In this document: one piece after another, positions 43,036 to 52,805 of the stretch
How positions within the stretch are numbered: the stretch's first letter is position 1
Layout: every line of letters begins with the position of its first letter
Assembly (NCBI GenBank): GCA_004154925.1
Contig: QJNS01000179.1
Span: 101,730-165,729 of the forward strand
From: Monosporascus cannonballus
Lineage: Eukaryota; Ascomycota; Sordariomycetes; Xylariales
Direction of reading: 5' to 3'
DNA length: 64,000 nucleotides
Position numbers and translations under genes: made by a program
Notes under the pieces: model-generated
What the model saw: only the letters and a program-made list of their open reading frames with translations
What the model was told of the DNA's origin: nothing
The model's database searches: none

Positions 43036-43430
43036 TATAACAGTTATACGGTTTAACTAATTATTAAATTTTAAGTCGACGGGTTTATATTAATAGGAGT
43101 ATCGTAAAAATCTGAACAATAAATACAGTAACGTATTACGTTTCGTAATATTAAAGGTACCTTAAGTAACGATATTATATTGCAAGCTGAAATTATCTAA
43201 ATTATGGGAATAATAAGCGTATATATTCTGGTCTTGGCTTAAGGTGCTTAAGCAGCTTAAACCCTCGAGCCCGTTAAGCCCTTTAAGCTCTCCTACTGGC
43301 TCAAAGGGCTTAAGGTGCTTGGCGCCTTGAGACCTTTGAGCCAGTCACGTGACGTCTTGGCTTGGGTCGGAACTGACCTTTTCGTGGTTCCGACCGTCTG
43401 AAAAGAAGCCAAGACCGTTGGGTCATAACA
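43036..43430 (-). repeat. 5' LTR of element D (right side), edge of the AT-rich block
   Basis: On the plus strand it starts TATAACAGTTATACGG (mutated TGTGACGG...) and ends GGGTCATAACA. The left half is AT-shifted. From about 43,230 to 43,430 it is nearly free of RIP changes, whereas the same segment of the left LTR is heavily changed. The transition to gene-rich DNA therefore lies inside this LTR. Confidence 0.9.
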
Positions 43431-43479
43431 TCGCATCATGATAGCGATCGGAGCGATATTTTCAGAATATCTTTCCTTC

Positions 43480-43985
43480 GACTCGCGCTATTATCTTTTC
43501 AATACGCCATACTACGGGGCTAGCCTTACTAGATAGGTTAGGTGCCTGTCCCAGTTTATCGGCCTTCGTAAAGTAGACAAATTCCGACATCGTAGAAGTC
43601 CTTAGACGCGACTCTCAGGTATTTGCGCGGATTCAGGACAGCTTTTATACGATGATCAAGGTACGCACGACGGAAGGGCAGCCGTTAATCAAGATTAATT
43701 GCTTTCACGAGGAATTACCTTTACTGGGAGTCGGTTTAGTAAGTCAGGCAAACCCGAGCTTGGCCTAATATATGAATGCGTTGACAAAAGGTCGTGCCAT
43801 ATGATTCGGCAATTCTACCCGGGTATATTTCCATCGGAGCCCGCAGTAACCATATGGATTCGACCAAGTTCGCCAGTACGGACGATCCAGGGTTCGTGGC
43901 TGTTTGTGGGGAGCTGCGTCAGTGTATTAGAGACATGGACGCAGCCGAGACGCCACGGGGATCTGCCGTTTTTGGGCGATTCTGA
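43480..43985 (+). pseudogene. Decayed alpha/beta-hydrolase domain of NLR-like type (SesB/DUF676-like)
   Basis: Pieces of one protein are readable in several frames. There is a TPHRGS-like block altered to TPYYGAS near 43,510. RRDSQVFARIQDSF follows at about 43,605-43,646, and CFHEELPLLGVG up to about 43,735. Then SAILPGYISIGARSNHMD and KFASTDDPGFVAV lie at about 43,800-43,900. In this order they match the C-terminal half of the alpha/beta-hydrolase domain found at the N-terminus of fungal NACHT/ankyrin (NLR-like) proteins involved in self/non-self recognition. Frameshifts and stops separate the pieces, and the catalytic nucleophile region is not present. Element D lies directly upstream (its TSD is 43,431-43,435), so its insertion may have cut the gene. 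I rely on family memory without a search. Confidence 0.55.
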
Positions 43986-44628
43986 CTTTGACGAGCAGCC
44001 TGGTACTGTGCCGCCGTGTTCTGCCCGGCGGCCCCCTCTTCTCTCACCGTGATTGGCCTCGGCGCGTATCGGAGCATGGCGCGGCCTGATTCGTACTCGT
44101 AGACAATAGCCTAGCGCGACTTTTGGGAATCAGATCATCAGATAATTTCTGATAAGCAAATCTTTCTCGGTAACCATCCTCGTTCCGGCATAGCTCCCTA
44201 GAAATTTGCGTTATTTGGACCATGCTGACAAGCTAAGTATCGCTAAGCAACCGCCAAGTCTCCGTGGCAGAAGCTTAGCCTAGCTCTAGCAGATTAACTT
44301 ACCCTTGCCTACAAACCCCTAACGTACAAGATCTGCTCATGGCTTATCCCAAATGATCTCCAAGTTCAAGCTAAGATGGCCTGATAATGCGCCAGCAAAA
44401 GAGTGATAGCTATAAATAATTGGATAGTACCACGTAAGCGATGACAACATTCTTTCATGACTGGTAGGTGGTACAAGTAGCCACCGCGAAGTGCCGTCAC
44501 CCCCTTAGTAACTTGGCCGGTGACATAGGTATTAGTATATATATGCCGCGTGGCCACTGGGTCTTTCCCCCGTTTCACTTCCGGTTCAGTGGCATTTCTT
44601 TCGTTCTCCCACCTGGTGAAGTCCCAAT
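43986..44628 (+). promoter_or_regulatory. Upstream region of the siderophore transporter gene
   Basis: No gene is seen. The region contains ATCAGATAA at 44,137-44,145 (listed separately), a further TGATAA at 44,150-44,155 and a GATAA near 44,382. Open frames on the minus strand here are chance. Confidence 0.5.
44137..44145 (+). promoter_or_regulatory. ATCAGATAA iron-GATA (SreA/SRE-type) site
   Basis: ATCAGATAA matches the ATCWGATAA consensus bound by fungal iron-sensing GATA repressors (SreA, SRE, Fep1 family). It lies 484 bp before the ATG of the siderophore transporter, with another TGATAA 5 bp downstream. Siderophore transporters are established targets of this repressor, so iron repression of the gene is a well-supported inference. 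Confidence 0.65.
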
Positions 44629-46553
44629 ATGAAATTCCGCGGAATTCTCGGCCCAAGGGCGGGCAGTCAAGTCCCAGTACTTGAAGAGAACTCAGCAGCT
44701 CACAGCACGGGCACCGATGCTGAGGCAGGGGTTGCCAAGGCCGGTGGTACGGCTGCGGTAGCCAAGCCTGAGTCCTCAACCCCCCTAGAGAGTGCATCGC
44801 TCAACGAGAAGAATGGCGTTGGTGCGGGCCTCAATGCAGGAGAAGAAGAGGAGCTGCAGTACGGTGTGCAGGTCGCAGAGGCCACGCTCAAGGTGTGGAC
44901 AAAGAACCATTTACTCGCGGCCTACATCTTGTAAGAGTTGATACCGTACATATAGTGATCGTCGCCACCTACCCAAGCACAAAGCTAACCATAATACCAC
45001 TCAGGATGTGGCTCGTCAATTTCGTCCAGGCCTTCACCTCCGGGACGTCGGGCACCTTCACCGTCTACGTGACGAGCAACTTCCAAGCGCACTCCTTGAC
45101 CGCCACGACGTCGATCCTCGCCACTCTTATGGCCGGCCTGATCAAGCTGCCCTTCGCAAAGGCCCTGGATATCCTCGGCCGCCCACAGGGCTTCGTGTTG
45201 GCATTCTCGAGCATGACGCTGGGCCTCATCATGATGGCCGCCTGCCAGAACGTTTACACGTACTGCGCCGCTCAGGTCTTCTATCAGATGGGTTATAACT
45301 GCATCGACTTCACCGTGTCCATCTTCATCGCCGACACCAGCCAGCTCAAGAACAGAGCCTTCTTGATCGCGTACGCCTCGTCTCCCTGGCTCATCACCGT
45401 CTGGGCCTACGGCCCGGCATCCGAGAGGATACTCGACTCCTTGGGCTTCCGCTGGGGCTATGGCATCTGGGCCATCATCGTCCCCGTCGTCTGCAGTCCC
45501 CTCGCGGCGCTCTTCTGGTACAACGCCCGCAAGGCCGAGAAGATGGGTCTAATCCACGTCACACCGCATGGTCGTGGGGTTGTCGAGAACATCATCTACT
45601 ACGCCAAGGAGTTCGACGTTGTCGGCCTGCTGACGCTGACGACTGGCCTGGCCCTCTTCCTGCTCGCCTTCTCGCTATATCCCAACCAATCCGATACCTG
45701 GCGCAGCCCGCTCATTGTTTGCTTCCTCGTCATTGGCGGCCTGCTGGTTATCGCCTTCGGCTTCTGGGAGAAGTATCTCGCGCCCATGACCTTCATTCCC
45801 TGGCACCTTCTAAGGAATCGCACGGTCATTTTCACCTACACCATGATGGCGTCGTTATACATGGCGTGGTACCTCTGGGACAGCTACTTCTACTCGTTCA
45901 ACGTTGTGGTCTTCAACCAGAGCATCTCACATGCTACTTATATCGGCAATATCTACACCGTGGGCTCCTGTTTCTGGGCCCTGCTTGTCCGCGTCGTGAT
46001 CCACTACTGGGGCCGTCTCCGTCCGCTGGCCAGTTACTTCGGCGTGCCCTTGACCATACTCGGCGTGGGACTCATGATTCACTTCCGTCAGCCCGACGTC
46101 AATATCGGCTTCATAGTGATGTGCCAGATCTTCATCGCCTTCGGTGGCGGCACGCTCGTGATCTGCGAGCAGATGACGGCCATGGCCGTATCTGAGCACC
46201 AGAACATTCCTGCCGTGCTGGCTGTCGAGGGCCTAGTCGCCAGCGTGGGCGGCGCCGTCGGCCTGTCTATCGCATCGGCGATGTGGCAGGGCATCTTCCC
46301 AGCCAAGCTGGCCAAGAACCTGCCCGAGTCGGCGCAGCCCGACCTGGTCAGCATCTACGGCGACATCACGGTGCAGTCCTCCTACCCGCTCGGCTCTGAG
46401 ACGAGGAACGCCATAAATAGGAGTTATGGCGAGACACAGAAGCTCATGCTTATCGCGGCCACGTGCCTGTACTCCATTACCTGGGGCTCGACATTCTTGT
46501 GGGAGAACATCAACGTTAAGGAGATTAAGCAGTTTGACGGCCTCATGTTCTAG
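44629..46553 (+). CDS. MFS siderophore-iron transporter
   Basis: This is a plasma-membrane or vesicle importer of ferric siderophores (MFS siderophore transporter family, MirB/Sit1 type). There are two exons: 44,629-44,930 and 45,005-46,553. The 74-bp intron (GTAAGA...CAG, branch-like GCTAAC at 44,984) joins inside a Leu codon and gives AAYILMWLVNFVQAF, the first membrane helix. The 616-residue product has the usual family length. About 95 hydrophilic residues come first, then roughly 14 hydrophobic segments. Family-like features are the exon-1 end VAEATLKVW and the loop GRPQGFVLAFSS. The ATG at 44,629 is the first in frame. No damage is seen. An iron-GATA site lies upstream. The substrate siderophore cannot be told. 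Confidence 0.9.
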
Positions 46554-47130
46554 TACTATGTATTATAAGCTTGACTGTAGGACTGAATCGTCAACCGGGT
46601 GATACCCACTCTGTTCTCACGGGGGAATTAAATGTACAATAGAAATAACGAGGCGTAATACAAGTTGTGCTCTTGTAAACCTGTCCTCTACCCTCCGGTT
46701 TGGCAGGTGACGAAACCAATCTGCTGACATTTAACGATTAGGGTTTTAATCGTAATGTCTTCGAGGGGGAACAGAATGTTGAACGGTTCCCAACCAGTCG
46801 TGACTGTCCGCCCGTTGTGAACTGCCGCCCTACGTGACTTTTCGGGTTGTCTTAGTGAGACTCGAGTCGTCTTGAATTATCATCATAAACGGCTTTAAGT
46901 TGAATATGCTTTTGATACCCTGGTATATTGGTGCAAGTGGTGATGAATGTCCGTCCGTTGAAAAAGTGGGCGTAACGAGTGCGCCTTACCCAACTTCATT
47001 GCTTGTTCTCAGTGTCCGTAATGAACGGACATGATCTTGCGACGTACGAGAGGCAACGAATTAACTGACACACATCATAGCACGACAAGTCGGACCTCTA
47101 CGACACGGCCTTTGGCGCCAGCCCGCCGGG
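46554..47130. other. Intergenic region
   Basis: I see no gene or clear repeat between the transporter stop and the cyclase relic. The transporter's 3' untranslated region and polyadenylation site should lie in the first 150 bases. Confidence 0.4.
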
Positions 47131-47520
47131 GTCATCAGCTCCACGCTCAATAGCTCCACAGCCATCCAGCGCCACGAGGTGATATACCCTGGCGGCGACT
47201 GCAGCGGGTCGGCCATCTACACGGTTGCGAACCCAAACCCGCCATACCAGGTCTATGGCTGCTCCTTCTGACCCAGTGCGAGCTACGGTGTCGCCATGTC
47301 CGTAGACTAAGACGGCGTGGTCTAGAACCACACCTATATTTTGGACTACTCAGCCGTGCACAGGGCAGCCTTCAGCCCGGACTCCCGGTTCCTGTACTCG
47401 GCGGAACACCCGGCAACGCCTTCTGGACGCACGGCGTCACCCGACAACGCGCACCCGCGCCACGTGGTCGTGTGCCCCGGCGTCCGGTAGCTCTACGTGG
47501 TGTACGAGGGCTCGAGCGAG
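47131..47520 (+). pseudogene. Decayed carboxy-cis,cis-muconate cyclase-like gene
   Basis: One frame carries a clear lactonase/muconate-cyclase (beta-propeller) segment. It has YTVANPNPPYQVYG at about 47,215-47,255, AVHRAAFSPDSRFLYSAE at about 47,353-47,405 and HPRHVVVCPG at about 47,455-47,485. These match the fungal carboxy-cis,cis-muconate cyclase family, which closes 3-carboxymuconate to 3-carboxymuconolactone in the fungal protocatechuate branch of the beta-ketoadipate pathway. Four stops interrupt the frame: TGA 47,269, TAA 47,308, TAG 47,323 and TAG 47,488. A GNAFWTHGVT block is only readable in another frame. Both gene ends are missing. It fits the two CMD-like neighbours functionally. 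The call is from family memory; no search was possible. Confidence 0.6.
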
Positions 47521-48169
47521 GTGGCGCTATTATTAATCAGAGCTGTCTTCGGGAGGCAACAAATAGTGGAGGATGGGCGAATAGTTAAGTTGCTATTTGA
47601 AAGTAGCCCCCCGCTCTACCAGAAGCGGCATCGAAGCCGGCATTAGGAGGATGAGCTCGCCCTCGAGCTGAGCTGATAACTGCTCCGTTGTATTGTTGCT
47701 CCCAGTCTACTTAGCGACCGCTTTATGGTGCTGGCTGGCGAACTTGACCGGCCTCCCTGCAGATATTATCGTGAGATGATGATGTGAAGGGCGCATGCGT
47801 TGCTATGGGCATCAACATGCCCGAAGGTTATTGCGCCAACGCCGTCCGGTAGTCTTGACAGATCAGGTCGACCCCAGTGTCCTCAGTCCTGTTGGTCGAT
47901 CCTCGATAGACGACGGCCAGACGGCGATGTCCGACAGAGACCCCTAGCGCCTATCAATATTTCATATACGGACTTTCACTGCAATATAGAGTTCGCTTAA
48001 CCAGATAGCTTACATAAACTATGCGATATTACCAACTCGGCGTAAAATACATCTTGCTGCATTACTTATTTAACTTCTTGTTGTTCTGGTTTGTTGCAGG
48101 GACCTCGCAATCTTGACCCATATATAGTTTCCAATGGGCAATGCTGGAGTCAAATTGCGTGAGGCTTAC
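47521..48169. other. Intergenic region
   Basis: No gene is supported. A 66-codon open frame at 47,800-48,000 has no recognisable features. The base composition is normal, with no RIP signature. Confidence 0.35.
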
Positions 48170-48457
48170 TGTTAACAAATATCCTCTTCTATACTTACTC
48201 TAGTTATTAATACTCTGAAAAGCATATTTCGAAGAACAATAACTTTGTCTGAAAAAGGAGTAGAGGGTTCTGAAAAAGGAGTGGTGTCGAGGGGTAGAGA
48301 TACGTGTATCGAAGCTGGATGGTGAAGATTTATCCTAACGACCTAGGGCCTGATGCCTCCTTATATAGACAAATCACCACTTTCCATGGCGTTCCAGGCA
48401 TCTGCACCCATCACGCCGTATCAGTACTGGTGAATTTAATGTGATATGCTCCTAACA
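48170..48457. repeat. Possible solo LTR (weak)
   Basis: The stretch starts TGTTAACAAATAT and ends CTCCTAACA, with a 5-bp inverted terminus TGTTA/TAACA and a TATATAGAC box near 48,363. It contains a tandem CTGAAAAAGGAGT. No TSD is visible (CTTAC left, AGAGC right), so this is only a suggestion of a copia-type solo LTR. Confidence 0.2.
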
Positions 48458-49238
48458 AGAGCAGTCAAGTTGATTCATAGTTTTACTTTATCTCAGGCAT
48501 GGGACGACAAACACAGTGGTTTTTAGTGTGTCTCAATAGTAGCTTCCGGCTTCGAAGTTGGATGAAGTTCGAAACATCCCACTATGAGTTGGAATGTTGT
48601 TCATGATTCTACCAAAAGACATCTTCGCGAACTCTATCCACCTACACGGACCGCCGCATTCATTGTCACGTCGCAGAATTAGCATCTGCATTCGACCGCA
48701 AGAGTAACTCCTACGGTTTTGCGAAAACGTTGTGGATGGTCTCATCCTGCTTTTCAGCCAAGTCGCCACACCCACCTTTTCCTTACTAGCTACAGCAAGG
48801 TCGAGCCATGTCGTTATGGTGGCATTTCTATTTCCCTTCTTCTTGCGCAATACGTCGAACATGAAATACATCATAGTTCCACATTCTATTACCATGCCTA
48901 GATTCAGATGCCCATTTGCATATGCTTGGCAGACTTACACACATGGAACAATCTTGGTGTATGCTAGATGCCGACTGTAACACTCGGATGCCGGGCAATG
49001 CAAACTCAATAGATTAGCCTATTATTCTGAGATTGGGATCCCGCTTCGCAGCATGCATGGCCTGCAGCTGGTAGCGTGGGGGAATCCTCCGATTTTCTCA
49101 AAGCATACTTCACTGTCGTTGGTGCAGGGTGGCGAACGGAGGCTCGCCTTAAGTAACCCCTTATTCATTACATCTTATCGCAATAGACTAGACGGCAGCT
49201 ACCATAACAGTCTATCCGCCAGTGCAAGGAATGAAATC
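48458..49238. other. Intergenic region and promoter of the two-domain CMD gene
   Basis: No convincing gene is seen. A minus-strand 120-codon frame (48,895-48,533) begins with ATG, but I do not recognise its product and it has no supporting features. The open frame that continues into the next gene from 49,053 lacks family similarity before the ATG at 49,239. Confidence 0.35.
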
Positions 49239-50120
49239 ATGTCGTCTGACGAAGAGAAGAGAAAGCTCCGCGAACAGTTCACTGCGCAGCTGGGCGAGAA
49301 GGCGTTTCATGCTGGTTGGGAGTCTCCGCTCTCACTTGACCCCGCCTTTTTCTCGGCCAGCTTATCCCTCGCCTCTGTCCCGCGGAGGAAATCATACCTT
49401 TCCCGCAAGGACCAGTCTCTCATCTCTCTTGCCGTCGATAGTGCTTCCACGCACCTCTATGCTCCGGGGATACGTGCACACGTCGCTGCGGCACTTGACG
49501 ACGGCGCTAACGTGCACGAAGTACTCGAAGTCATCGAGTTATCGAGTACTCTAGGTATCCATGCGTGCAACATAGGGGTGCCACTCTTGGTCGAGGTCTT
49601 GAAGGAAGGGGGAGAAAAGTATGAGAAGGAGATAACGAAGCCTTACGATGAGAGGAGAGAGAAGTTGAAGGCAGACTTTACGGAGAAGAGGGGCTACTGG
49701 CACGGGTTCTGGGAGGACTTCTTAAGGCTCGATCCGGAGTTCTTCGAGGCTTATCTGGAGTTTTCCAGCGTACCATGGGTCAAAGATATTGGCGGGACGG
49801 GAAAAGGAAAAGGGGTGCTTGAACCCAAGGTAAAGTAAAAATGGGCCATTTGCATGTGTTCACTCACCGGAGCCCGCGTATATTGGCTAACAGTACACTC
49901 CAACCAGATGAAAGAACTTGTTTATTGTGCTTTCGACTGTGCCGCCACACATCTCTATACACCCGGTCTGAAGTTACACATGAAAAATGCTCTTGGATAT
50001 GGCGCCACGCCACAGGAGATACTGGAGGTGCTTGAGATCGCTACGCTGCTGAGCCTGCACACAACTCATGTGGCAGCACCCATCATAGAGGAGTTAACAT
50101 CTTCCCGTATTTCAATTTAA
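49239..50120 (+). CDS. Two-domain carboxymuconolactone decarboxylase (CMD/AhpD)-like protein
   Basis: There are two exons: 49,239-49,829 and 49,908-50,120. The 78-bp phase-0 intron (GTAAAG...CAG, branch-like GCTAAC at 49,886) joins PK to MKELVYCAFDCAATHLY. The product has 267 residues. Domain 1 (about 45-130) and domain 2 (about 165-260) repeat the same helical pattern. STHLYAPGIRAHVAAALDDGA with HEVLEVIELSS in the first corresponds to ATHLYTPGLKLHMKNALGYGA with QEILEVLEIAT in the second. This is a tandem AhpD-like/CMD fold. No CxxC of AhpD peroxidase-reductases is seen, so an antioxidant role is unlikely. A lactone or ring-acid decarboxylase-type role is possible but unproven. I chose the ATG at 49,239 because residues upstream lack similarity. 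It is convergent with the permease gene. Confidence 0.85.
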
Positions 50121-50471
50121 TAGATTCATGCCAATGAACTCAAAGTTTCAATCGATGAATTGTGCCGGCATTGGGTTGGGATAAGGGCTAGAATAGGGGT
50201 AGTTGTGTAGTTCCAACCCCCAAAACCGGCCAATTGGTATGAAATTGAACAGGCGTTCGACTCATTTTAGACATCTTTTAATGATCATATTGAATTCCTC
50301 TACTCACGCTGTCACGTATGCTTCAACTTTCCCAGACCCAAACGCAAAGCCGCATGCTTTCTTCCGATTCTATTGGGCCTTGAAATTTCAGACGTTAAAT
50401 ATAAACCAGAATTTGTGAGTGTGTTCTCATTACGTTCTACAAATAGTTCCTTGCGTGTATTTCCTCTTTTC
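50121..50471. other. Convergent intergenic region
   Basis: This is the 3' ends of two convergent genes. No motif is clear enough to report, and I see no gene in it. Confidence 0.4.
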
Positions 50472-52242
50472 TTAAATCTGGTACTTGAAATCGGGGGACA
50501 GATCGGTATGCTCCCTGCTCGTTAATACCATCCCACCGGCTAGGACTTCCGCCTTGGCTTGCTCGCGTCGCTTATAGATCCGCCTCACAACCCACCATCC
50601 GAGCCACGCAAAAGCGAGACAGCCGAGTGACCATGCATGTCTAGAATAAAAGACGGAGCGGCGTTGGACTGGTAGATCTGCCCCGACACGACACCACCAA
50701 TATTGGTCAAGGTCAGCAATATGCCGAGACTGGCAGCTCGTTTCCCACCTGGTGCGCAGTTGCCTGATAGCCAGGTTCTACAACGGGATATTAATAAAGA
50801 ATTCAAGAATGGAGCCTCTTCTGCCTTCCAGCTCCAGATCAGGGGCCCTCCGATGAACACTTACATATTACCCCCAGTACAAAGAAAGCAGGCTGTGGCA
50901 ACTAGGTACGTAGCGAAGTACTGCACCGCCGGTGGAACTTCGCAGAGAAGGATAGCGTAGCCGGCGATACCGAAAGGTGCACATAGAATGAGCGGAAGAA
51001 ACCGTGTCCCGTATCTGTCGGATAAGACAGCGCCGACGGCGTATACGATAGCGCCCCAGAGGTTGACGGGGATGACCAAATACTGTGCCTGTAGCGTAGA
51101 ATAATGGAATCCTTCTTTAATTATTATGGGCAGAAATGTTCCAAAGCCTTTGCCGCAAATGTTAGGGGACTCATTTCTCCCGGAAAGGGCAATGGAGACC
51201 AACCGTAAAGAATAGTGACGACGGCTATCTGAATAACGCCATGCACCCAGCTCTTCGCATCCTTCGCGGCTTGCTTTATCTCCCGTTTCCCATAATGACC
51301 AGAACCGCCACTATAAGCCTCTATCTCCTCTGCGCGCCGTCTCATAAGCGCTTTGTCTTCTGAAGTTAAAAAGTATGCTGTCTCATAGCTTTTGGGGACG
51401 AGAAGTACACAACACGCTGCCCAAATGACGGTGATGATACCTTCGATTATGTAAAGCCTAGGGCTGTCAGCCATGCTCTGCAAATTCATAGTAGCGAATG
51501 TAGAAACGCACCATCGCCATCCAGACAAATTTGCCGCTCCGTCCATACTTAGAATAGCCCATGCTAAAAGCCCACCAAAGGCTCCAGAGAGTGCTGATGC
51601 AACTAGCAGACTGTTGGCTGGCCGAGGAGATACTCTCTGTTCGATTCAAACGCGGACTTACTGAAAAGGAAGGCAATGCGAACCGCCAGTTCTTCACGCT
51701 TATACCAATTGCAAAGAAACAAGGTCATTGATGGGAAGAGGCAGCCTTCGAAAAATCCCAACAAAATTCGGGTTACTACAAGGGGTCCGAAGGACTGAAC
51801 GAAGCCAGTGCATAGACAGACGACACCCCAGCAGAAGGTGATGGTGGGAATGACTCTGTTAAATTGGAGGCGTTTGACGAGTAGGGATGTAGGGAATTCC
51901 GCTAGTATGTAGAAGATATAAAAGACCGATATAGCTGTCTATAGGTATAACAGTCAGTAGAATGAGAGACCCATACCCAAGAAGGTTGGTGATACGTACG
52001 TTCAACTGGGATCCTTCCAAGTGTATTTCAGTCGTCATCCCCTGCGTCGCGGCAAAGCCGATATTTCCTCGATCTAAGTAGCTCATAAGCATGAGTAACA
52101 TCATAACCGGCGCAATGAAGCAGTCAAGCTTTCGAACTAAGGCCTTTTCCTGCTTCCGCAGCTCGGCTGCCGTCCTCTGTCCATCTTGTACCAGCTCGAA
52201 AAGTTCACTGTGTTTCTTTTCATCCGAACTAGAAGAAGTCAT
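50472..52242 (-). CDS. Dal5-family MFS permease (anion:cation symporter type), probable frameshift near the 3' end
   Basis: This is a 12-helix major-facilitator permease of the allantoate/nicotinate/biotin family, a plasma-membrane importer of small organic acids. Six exons on the minus strand: 52,242-52,000; 51,938-51,662; 51,617-51,512; 51,457-51,204; 51,147-50,865; 50,777-50,472. Introns are 61, 44, 54, 56 and 87 bp. Splicing gives clean family blocks: LDRGNIGFAAT, VFYIFYILAEFPTSLLVKR, GFFEGCLFPS, RWLYIIEG, YGFGTFLPIII, GNITWLSGNCAPGGKRAAS and GGVVSGQIYQSN. In the last exon the frame breaks at about 50,641. FIL should continue GHAWSLGCLAFAW, but one base is missing. Read without correction, the protein ends at 50,585 (about 451 residues). 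With one base added it reaches about 489, the family norm. It may be a young pseudogene, a truncated allele or an assembly error. The substrate is unknown. Confidence 0.8.
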
Positions 52243-52805
52243 ATTCCGTGGTTAGGGTTCGCAGGGTCGGGTCACGGCCAGGATATTCCAACGAGATGAG
52301 GTAAATTGGCGAAAGGTATAGAAAGTGTGGTAGGTTTCTTGCCCGTTAATAGGTCATACTCATGAAACGTGGTTGTACAGACGTAAAACGACGGTTTAAA
52401 CCATCGTATCTTGAGAAGTGACGTCCGCTTGGCCTCCCGTCGACGCTGACAACATGGTCAGGGGGTGGGGGGTTGGTTTGTCAGATGATATGGGGTGCAG
52501 GCCGAGAGGCCGAGCTTCGAGCTGTGAGTCCCTTGCTCCGATGTTACCTCCGCGGGCGAAGGTGGGATTTTGTATAATACAAGTTGACGGAGCCAATAGC
52601 ATGGGGGTCAACGTCGTGCCGGCTAAACGCCCCCTTAGGATTCGCCAATATGAGGGGAAGTGAATCGGTTTGCTTTTCGTTGGCATCCCACACCTAATAT
52701 CCTGCACACATTTCGAGATAGCGAGCATCAGTATTTTACTCCGCTAGTTTCATCATCCTAAGGAGAGCTCCTGAAGAAGCTTCAAAATCCTATCCTTCGA
52801 TTAAA
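52243..52805. promoter_or_regulatory. Divergent promoter region, permease / CMD
   Basis: This 563-bp region between divergently transcribed genes should hold both promoters. It contains a TATAAT-like box near 52,574 and a CCGCGG palindrome at 52,550-52,555, the latter too short to assign to a Zn2Cys6 factor. Open frames here are chance. Confidence 0.4.

Larger units (their letters stand above)
29476..43430 (-). mobile_element. Ty3/gypsy chromovirus D (minus strand), split by element C
   Basis: Two 395-bp LTRs in direct orientation (29,476-29,870 and 43,036-43,430) bound about 13.96 kb, of which 7.2 kb is inserted element C. Without C, D is about 6.74 kb, like A and B. The flanking five bases are TCACA (29,471-29,475) and TCGCA (43,431-43,435), a TSD with one G-to-A change. 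On the minus strand, gag lies about 35,650-34,600, reverse transcriptase about 33,200-32,690, and RNase H plus integrase about 32,300-31,000. The reverse complement of 32,690-32,850 gives the block with CYLDDIFIF. The leader and gag belong to the same group as the truncated element at 1,179-7,434. RIP-type stops occur throughout. Confidence 0.88.

Noticed and set aside
44366..44797. Minus-strand open frame of 143 codons
   Set aside because: It overlaps the promoter and first exon of the siderophore transporter in antisense and has no recognisable domain.
48533..48895. Minus-strand open frame of 120 codons starting with ATG
   Set aside because: No family, no membrane or domain pattern, no neighbouring context. 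Kept only as a note in the intergenic entry.
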